A DNA stretch of 11,249 bases from contig CAZIQL010000075.1 of assembly GCA_964541485.1 (NCBI GenBank), positions 1 through 11,249 of the forward strand, read 5' to 3'. The notes under the pieces are model-generated. The model was not told the origin of the DNA. It did no database searches and saw only the letters and a list, made by a program, of their open reading frames with translations. The DNA is from SIG299 sp964541485. Its GTDB lineage: Bacteria; Bacillota; Clostridia; Lachnospirales; Lachnospiraceae. A program made the translations under genes and the position numbers. This document shows, in pieces, positions 7,719-11,249 of the stretch; within the stretch, counting starts at the first letter, position 1, and every line of letters starts with the position of its first letter.

Positions 7719-7810
7719 AAGCGGTCGGGATAGCCGGTACATTATAAATTGCCGTTATGAAATTTCATGCGGCGATGGAGGAACTATTGGTAAAAAGAAA
7801 CCGACCGCTT
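7719..7810 (+). other. Nested stem-loop after the LytM-like gene
   Basis: The 7630-7915 stretch holds no supported gene. A perfect 10-bp stem (7719-7728 AAGCGGTCGG with 7801-7810) encloses GATAGCC (7729-7735), which can pair with GG-AA-CTATT on the right side. Inside that is a hairpin, ATTGCCG/CGGCGAT (one G·U), topped by the palindrome ATGAAATTTCAT. The right arm is followed by AATTTTAT, so it may help end transcription of the upstream gene. A 25-codon frame from 7758 lacks a ribosome site and I do not support it. Confidence 0.5.
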
Positions 7811-7844
7811 AATTTTATGTACCAACTACACTAATAAGATATGC

Positions 7845-7886
7845 AAAATGCGCGAGAATGTGCCATGACATTCTCACGCATTTTTT
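7845..7886. terminator. Bidirectional intrinsic terminator
   Basis: Two 8-bp blocks separated by one C/A mismatch form the stem (7845-7861 with 7868-7884), with loop GCCATG. Six or more T follow on the plus strand and an A-rich flank gives a T run on the minus strand. It lies between the convergent LytM-like gene (plus) and the hemolysin III gene (minus), so it should serve both. Confidence 0.88.
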
Positions 7887-7915
7887 AAAGAGTGATACCC
7901 TTACAATCAATGATT

Positions 7916-8608
7916 TTACTGAAATACAGTGCTCGTTCCAATCAGCTGATACATAACAATAAAGTGGCACAAGCTTCCGGCAAGAACGAACAGATGAAAT
8001 ACCTCATGGGAACCGAAATTTTTGTGGAGCTGATTAAAAATCGGAAATTTGCAGGCATATATTATGCCACCGATGGTGTAAATAATACCGCCCGCGAGCA
8101 ACCATGCAAAGGCGCCGGTTGGCATGAAGGCGATGATATCAGGGAAAGAAAACACGCACAGCCAACCCATTGTAATATATAAAACAGAAGAAACCCACTT
8201 AGGGCAGTTGACAAAGAAAATACACTGCACGATACCAAGAAGGGCAACGCCCCACACGAGAAGAAACAGGAAAGAACCGCTGCTTCCCCATAGGGTAATC
8301 AGGCAGACCGGTGTATAGGTACCGGCAATCAGTACATAAATCATGATATGATCGAGCTTCTTCAGATATTTATTTACCTTTGGAGATAAATTGAAGGTGT
8401 GGTAAATGGTGCTGGCAGAGTAGAGTAAAAGCATACTGACAGCAAAGATTCCGAGTGAGACCAGATAAATCGGATGTTCGCCTTGGGCAGCCCGCACAAG
8501 AAGCGGGATGGCAGCCAGAAAAACAAGGACAATACCGATGCCATGTGTGAGTGCACTGCCCGGATCCTTCGGGTGTTTGATGTTCTGCTGGAAAGTTTCT
8601 TTTGACAT
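7916..8608 (-). CDS. Hemolysin III family (PAQR-type) integral membrane protein
   Basis: The 230-residue product is a seven-helix membrane protein of the YqfA/hemolysin III (PAQR-like) family. Members carry a buried metal site and probably act as hydrolases or in lipid and membrane homeostasis; hemolytic activity is shown for only a few. Conserved points are PGSALTHG (His22), YSASTIYHTF (Ser64, His70), KKLDHIMIYVLIAGTYTP (Asp86, His87) and HEVFH near the C-terminus (His201, His205), which together supply the expected Ser/Asp/His set. The start is the ATG at 8608: on the minus strand AAAGGGGAT is the ribosome site just upstream, and MSKETFQQNIKHP is a normal family N-terminus. An in-frame start at 8671 is less likely. 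The gene is transcribed alone and convergent with the LytM-like gene. Its substrate is unknown. Confidence 0.93.
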   Translation of the reverse strand: MSKETFQQNIKHPKDPGSALTHGIGIVLVFLAAIPLLVRAAQGEHPIYLVSLGIFAVSMLLLYSASTIYHTFNLSPKVNKYLKKLDHIMIYVLIAGTYTPVCLITLWGSSGSFLFLLVWGVALLGIVQCIFFVNCPKWVSSVLYITMGWLCVFSFPDIIAFMPTGAFAWLLAGGIIYTIGGIIYACKFPIFNQLHKNFGSHEVFHLFVLAGSLCHFIVMYQLIGTSTVFQ

Positions 8609-8928
8609 AATAAAATCCCCTTTCTGAAATTCGGATAAAGTGATATGTAGTATGCACGCATGCGCAGACATAAGGCTGCACTTCGTATTCGAGAACCAAA
8701 AGTAAAGTTTCGAAAAACTCTCAATGTAGTAATGAAAACCACATCATGTAAATTATATTACAACATCGAAGCGAAAAATGCAAGAAAAACTTTCATATTG
8801 CTGTTCCATCGGGGAAGAAGAAAGGATTTTACTTGCATTTTCAAAAAACCGACCGTATGATAGAAACAGAGGAAACGGATGGGTGTCACAAGGTGTGCCC
8901 GTCAGGAAAAGATGTGGAGGGATTTGCG
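8609..8928. other. Divergent intergenic region (320 bp)
   Basis: This stretch separates the minus-strand hemolysin III gene from the plus-strand DUF951 gene. It holds the hemolysin ribosome site (AGGGGAT, 8615-8621 on the plus-strand numbering), the plus-strand promoter at 8833-8861 and the DUF951 ribosome site GGAGGG (8916-8921). The part 8640-8830 is AT-rich with no supported gene. I could not identify the minus-strand promoter with confidence, although it should lie here. Confidence 0.6.
8833..8861 (+). promoter_or_regulatory. Sigma-A type promoter for the DUF951 operon
   Basis: TTGCAT (8833-8838), a 17-base spacer and TATGAT (8856-8861) form a good housekeeping promoter. Transcription would start near 8868, giving a leader of about 60 bases before ATG 8929. 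No other promoter as good lies between it and the gene. Confidence 0.7.
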
Positions 8929-9120
8929 ATGGATATTCAGTTGGGAGATGTTTTGACATTAAAGAAGGAGCATCCGTGTGGCAGCAGGGATTGGGAGGTG
9001 CTTCGTGTCGGTATGGATTTTCGTTTGAAATGCCGGGGCTGTGAGCATCAGGTTATGATTCCGCGCAAACAACTGGAAAAGAACGTGAAAAAGATTACGC
9101 CGGGAGCAGTGGCAGAATGA
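8929..9120 (+). CDS. DUF951 family protein, small zinc-ribbon-like
   Basis: The 63-residue product matches the DUF951 family, whose function is unknown: MDIQLGDVLTLKKEHPCGS, then WEVLRVGMDFRLKCRGC and VMIPRKQLEKNVKKI. Cys17, Cys35 and Cys38 could help bind a metal ion. The GDV.LKK.HPCG and KC.GC patterns are diagnostic to my eye. ATG 8929 is preferred over upstream in-frame codons because GGAGGG lies seven bases upstream and the family begins with M-D-I. The stop overlaps the next start (ATGA), so the two proteins are co-translated. In related Firmicutes this family sits close to rpsF, in agreement with rpsF 2 kb downstream here; that is recalled, not checked. Confidence 0.9.
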   Translation: MDIQLGDVLTLKKEHPCGSRDWEVLRVGMDFRLKCRGCEHQVMIPRKQLEKNVKKITPGAVAE

Positions 9121-9380
9121 AGAACGAAGACTGGAGATTTTGTAAGAAGTGTCTGATTCGGGATTTTGATGAAGGAGAGCTGTTTCAGACAATGCAGGAT
9201 TATATTGCCCGGATTGATGAGGAGATAAAGACACCACCGGAGGAATATGAGCACCGGCTGGCAGTCTGCACGGCGTGTGAAAAACTGTTCGGTGGAATGT
9301 GCGGTGTCTGTGGCTGTTACGTGGAAATGCGTGCGGCAGTGAAGACGCATTACTGCCCGGATGTGAGAAAACGGTGGTAA
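9117..9380 (+). CDS. Eight-cysteine small protein, DUF6171-like
   Basis: The 87-residue product has Cys at 9, 12, 51, 54, 62, 65, 67 and 80, enough for two four-cysteine zinc sites: CKKCLIRD at the N-terminus and VCTACEKL, CGVCGCYVEMRAA and YCPD toward the C-terminus. A charged helix lies between (about 17-47). The pattern resembles the family I know as DUF6171, found in Clostridia, with no known function; zinc-binding and perhaps nucleic acid or protein contacts are only inferences. It overlaps the DUF951 gene by four bases (ATGA), suggesting that the two products are made together and may act together. There is no signal peptide or membrane segment, so it should be cytoplasmic. Confidence 0.8.
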   Translation: MKNEDWRFCKKCLIRDFDEGELFQTMQDYIARIDEEIKTPPEEYEHRLAVCTACEKLFGGMCGVCGCYVEMRAAVKTHYCPDVRKRW

Positions 9381-9400
9381 GATAGCTATGTCCCTATTTT

Positions 9401-9429
9401 AGCAGGCTCTACGTAACGTAGAGTCTGTT
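9401..9429 (+). terminator. Weak hairpin after the DUF6171-like gene
   Basis: An 11-bp stem with one G·U (9403-9413 with 9417-9427), loop TAA, lies 22 bases after the stop codon. The downstream T run is poor (GTTCTGCGCTTCGG), so termination would be weak or partial; a regulatory or RNA-end stabilising role is also possible. Confidence 0.45.
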
Positions 9430-9482
9430 CTGCGCTTCGGGTGTTGTGCTTTTCCGGGGTGCGGCCTTATGTTTATATTACG

Positions 9483-9511
9483 TTCACAGGAAATGTGTTG
9501 TGTGGGATAAT
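9483..9511 (+). promoter_or_regulatory. Possible extended -10 promoter before motA
   Basis: TTCACA (9483-9488), a 17-base spacer and GATAAT (9506-9511), preceded by TG at 9503-9504, fit an extended -10 promoter. Its predicted start near 9518 lies inside the ribosome site AAAGGAGG (9515-9522), which would leave a very short leader, so I hold this loosely. Confidence 0.35.
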
Positions 9512-9528
9512 ATAAAAGGAGGCAGACG

Positions 9529-10309
9529 ATGCGAAAGAGAAATATGATTGCAACAACCGGTTTTTGGATGATGTTTGTTGCGATTGTTTTCGGAATTGCA
9601 ACAAATGGCGGGCTGAAGACAATAGTGAACTTTATCCACGTGCCGTCGATGATTGTAACCTTCGGAGGTGCACTTTTGCAGTTATGGCGACAGCGGATTC
9701 GCTGGCGGATTACCTGGATGGATTGAGAAGTATTTTCGAGGCGTTTCTTAAAGTGCCTGCAGAAACCGAGGAGATGTCAAAAAAATTCTGCTGTTATCAG
9801 ACATGGCAAGGAAAGAAGGACTTCTGAGTCTGGAAGAGAACCGGGATGATATACAGGAGGATTTTTTGGGGAAAGGAATCCGGCTGATTGTCGACGGGAC
9901 TGACCCGGAGCTTGTCAGAGACATATTGGAAAATGAGCTTTTACATAAGGAAGAAAGAGATAAGAAACGAATTCGTTTCTGGCAGGATATGGGCTCTTAC
10001 GGTCCGGCGTGGGGAATGCTGGGAACCTTGCTTGGGCTGATTAATATGATGCGTGCCATGGGAACGGATGCCGGTGCTATCGGTGAGGGTATGGCACTTG
10101 CGCTGATTACCACCTTGTATGGCTCCGTTCTTGCAAACTGGATATGCCTTCCAACGGCAAGAAAGCTGGAAAAGAGCAGTGCACAGGAATGTCTGGCAAT
10201 GGAAATCGTAATAGAAGGAGTTCTTTCAATACAGGCAGGAGAGAATTCAAGAATTATCAAGGAGAAAATCAAGTCTATTATGGATTTGGAAGAACGTGAG
10301 GCAGCGTGA
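9529..10309 (+). pseudogene. motA: motA-type flagellar stator / proton channel gene, two one-base frameshifts
   Basis: Read as one protein with two single-base insertions, this gives a full-length 260-residue MotA with four membrane helices (about 7-25, 34-54, 155-177, 189-210). One missing T in the run at 9674-9677 and one missing A in the run at 9779-9785 break the frame; restoring them joins GGAL-FAVMATADSL and EEMSKK-ILLLSDMARKEG. Functional residues are kept: Arg95 and Glu103 (spaced 8, like R90 and E98 in E. coli MotA), and Pro160 and Pro209 (spaced 49, like P173 and P222). AAAGGAGG (9515-9522) precedes the ATG. The signature VDGTDPELVRDILE and SIQAGEN are clear. As assembled it yields only about 65 residues. 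Since both defects are homopolymer losses in a draft sequence, an error is as likely as true decay. No motB follows; the next gene is a HTH regulator 16 nt on. Confidence 0.88.
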
Positions 10310-10325
10310 GAAAGGAAAAATAATT

Positions 10326-11084
10326 ATGAATCAGAAGAAGATAGGGGAATTTATTGCACAGCTTCGGAAGGAGCAGGGGTTAACACAGAAGGAGTTGGCA
10401 GAAAGAGTGAACGTCAGCGACAAGACGATTTCCAAATGGGAATGCGGTAACGGTCTGCCGGAGATGTCCAGTATTCCGGTGCTGTGTCAGGTCCTTGGAA
10501 TCAGTATCAATGAACTTTTGTCAGGAGAACGGCTGGAGCAGGAGGGTTACACGGAAAAAGCAGAGGAAAACATCATGACACTGATGCAGGAGTCTGCAGA
10601 ACATAAGAAAAAGGACCGCAGTTCTTTTGTAACGGTGTTGTTGAGTTTATTTGGTGTCGTGCTGACCATCAGTGTTACGACATGGTTTTCCGGAAACTTG
10701 TCATTAGTTTCCTTTTTTGATTTACCGACCTTAATACCGATGCTGCTCGTAACAGGGATTGTGCTCGTAGCAGGAGGAAAGTGGAAGGCGTTTTGCCGGG
10801 CATTTGTCATTTTAAGAAAAGGAATACAGGAATTTACGGAGCATCAGGTTGCGGAAGCGCGGGAAGCGCTGGGGCTGGCAGGAAAAACAATGCTGGTAAC
10901 CGGATGCCTGCTCAGTATCTCAACGATGATTTATCTTGGCGCTTATTTGCAGGTGGATTCACTGGAAGTAATCGATCAATTAATAAAAAATCTTTCCGTG
11001 GCATTTTTAGGAATGCTGTATGGTGTGGCAGGCTATTTGTTCTTTCAGCCGATTCGTAGCCGGCTAATGATTAAGGAAGAATAA
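10326..11084 (+). CDS. HTH (XRE) regulator with MotA-like four-helix membrane domain
   Basis: The 252-residue product begins with an XRE helix-turn-helix (residues about 6-65: LRKEQGLTQKELAERVNVSD and KTISKWECGNGLPEMSSI), which binds DNA. After a charged linker (about 66-100) come four hydrophobic helices: about 101-121, 130-150, 192-214 and 222-242. The arrangement resembles MotA: FFDLPTL (Pro134) matches MotA VPSM, and the last helix, AFLGMLYGVAGYLFFQP, lines up with MotA's LITTLYGSVLANWICLP. The MotA proline of helix 3 is absent and the loop is shortened by about 60 residues, so proton conduction is doubtful; membrane tethering or sensing is inferred. ATG 10326 has AAAGGA (10311-10316) nine bases upstream. 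It lies 16 nt after motA, so the two probably share a transcript. The regulated targets are unknown, but motA and itself are natural candidates. Confidence 0.82.
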   Translation: MNQKKIGEFIAQLRKEQGLTQKELAERVNVSDKTISKWECGNGLPEMSSIPVLCQVLGISINELLSGERLEQEGYTEKAEENIMTLMQESAEHKKKDRSSFVTVLLSLFGVVLTISVTTWFSGNLSLVSFFDLPTLIPMLLVTGIVLVAGGKWKAFCRAFVILRKGIQEFTEHQVAEAREALGLAGKTMLVTGCLLSISTMIYLGAYLQVDSLEVIDQLIKNLSVAFLGMLYGVAGYLFFQPIRSRLMIKEE

Positions 11085-11097
11085 AGTAAAAAAGTGG

Positions 11098-11126
11098 TTG
11101 ACAAGCTACTTTCCATATGGTAAAAT
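11098..11126 (+). promoter_or_regulatory. Strong sigma-A promoter of the rpsF operon
   Basis: TTGACA (11098-11103), exactly 17 bases, then TAAAAT (11121-11126) is close to consensus. It starts 13 bases after the HTH gene stop. Transcription would begin near 11133, leaving a leader of about 75 bases before rpsF with one weak hairpin (11157-11161 with 11170-11174). I could not recognise the S6:S18 binding motif known in some rpsF leaders. Confidence 0.85.
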
Positions 11127-11206
11127 TTGATTTCGTGACGAGTAAATTTTTCCTTGCTCTTTTCTATGGAAGAGGGCCAGAGACCAAAAGGAGGTGCAAC
11201 ACAACT

Positions 11207-11249
11207 ATGAATAAGTATGAATTAGCATTAGTTGTAAATGCAAAAGTTG
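11207..11249 (+). CDS. rpsF: 30S ribosomal protein S6, first 14 codons
   Basis: The gene runs off the window. The visible start, MNKYELALVVNAKV, is the typical N-terminus of ribosomal protein S6, which binds S18 and 16S rRNA in the platform of the small subunit. AAGGAGGTG (11188-11195) is a full ribosome site eleven bases upstream. In Firmicutes rpsF is normally followed by ssb and rpsR, which would lie beyond the end. Confidence 0.93.
   Translation, partial: MNKYELALVVNAKV

Noticed and set aside
7758..7835. A 25-codon frame in the 7630-7915 spacer
   Set aside because: There is no ribosome site, it overlaps a palindromic hairpin and has no recognisable relatives.
9779..9785. Programmed frameshifting in motA at the A7 run
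   Set aside because: A second, separate defect in a T4 run would also need to be bypassed, and no stimulatory structure is evident, so error or decay is simpler.

Overview
The window looks like a draft-assembly contig piece from a low-to-mid GC Gram-positive of the class Clostridia, most likely Lachnospiraceae. I infer this from the protein families and wording (type-2 IleS, GlgP, DUF951 followed by a DUF6171-like eight-cysteine protein, a SpoIIQ-like degenerate LytM protein, a MotA and a HTH–MotA-like protein ahead of rpsF) and from strong AAGGAGG-type ribosome binding sites. No rRNA or tRNA gene, CRISPR array or intact insertion sequence is visible. The genus cannot be fixed from this sequence.

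Layout: (1) 1-1932, the 3' part of ileS, then a short hairpin, then a full glgP (2012-4462). (2) 4463-4912, a gene-free stretch dominated by a ~204-nt nested hairpin (4498-4701). (3) 4913-6201, a translationally coupled pair: an ECF-type sigma factor and a single-pass membrane protein that is probably its anti-sigma partner. (4) 6202-6472, a second, unrelated-sequence nested hairpin (6229-6433). (5) 6473-7629, a membrane-anchored protein with 37-residue acidic repeats and a C-terminal M23/LytM domain that has lost all zinc ligands; a 100-N assembly gap lies in the repeats. (6) 7630-7915, a third structured stretch and a bidirectional terminator. (7) 7916-8608 on the minus strand, a hemolysin III family membrane protein. 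(8) 8833-9380, a promoter and a coupled pair of small zinc-ribbon-like proteins (DUF951 and DUF6171 types). (9) 9529-11084, a motA gene broken by two one-base homopolymer deletions, followed 16 nt later by a HTH regulator whose membrane part itself resembles MotA. (10) a consensus promoter (11098-11126) and the first 14 codons of rpsF.

How they fit together: ileS, glgP and rpsF are housekeeping genes. The sigma/anti-sigma pair is probably an envelope-stress or signal-responsive module, and the neighbouring extracytoplasmic LytM-like protein could be a target or a bystander. The most unusual points are the HTH regulator with a MotA-like membrane domain beside an orphan motA (no motB in the window), and the long nested inverted repeats in successive intergenic regions. 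Both are sequence observations; their functions are inferred.
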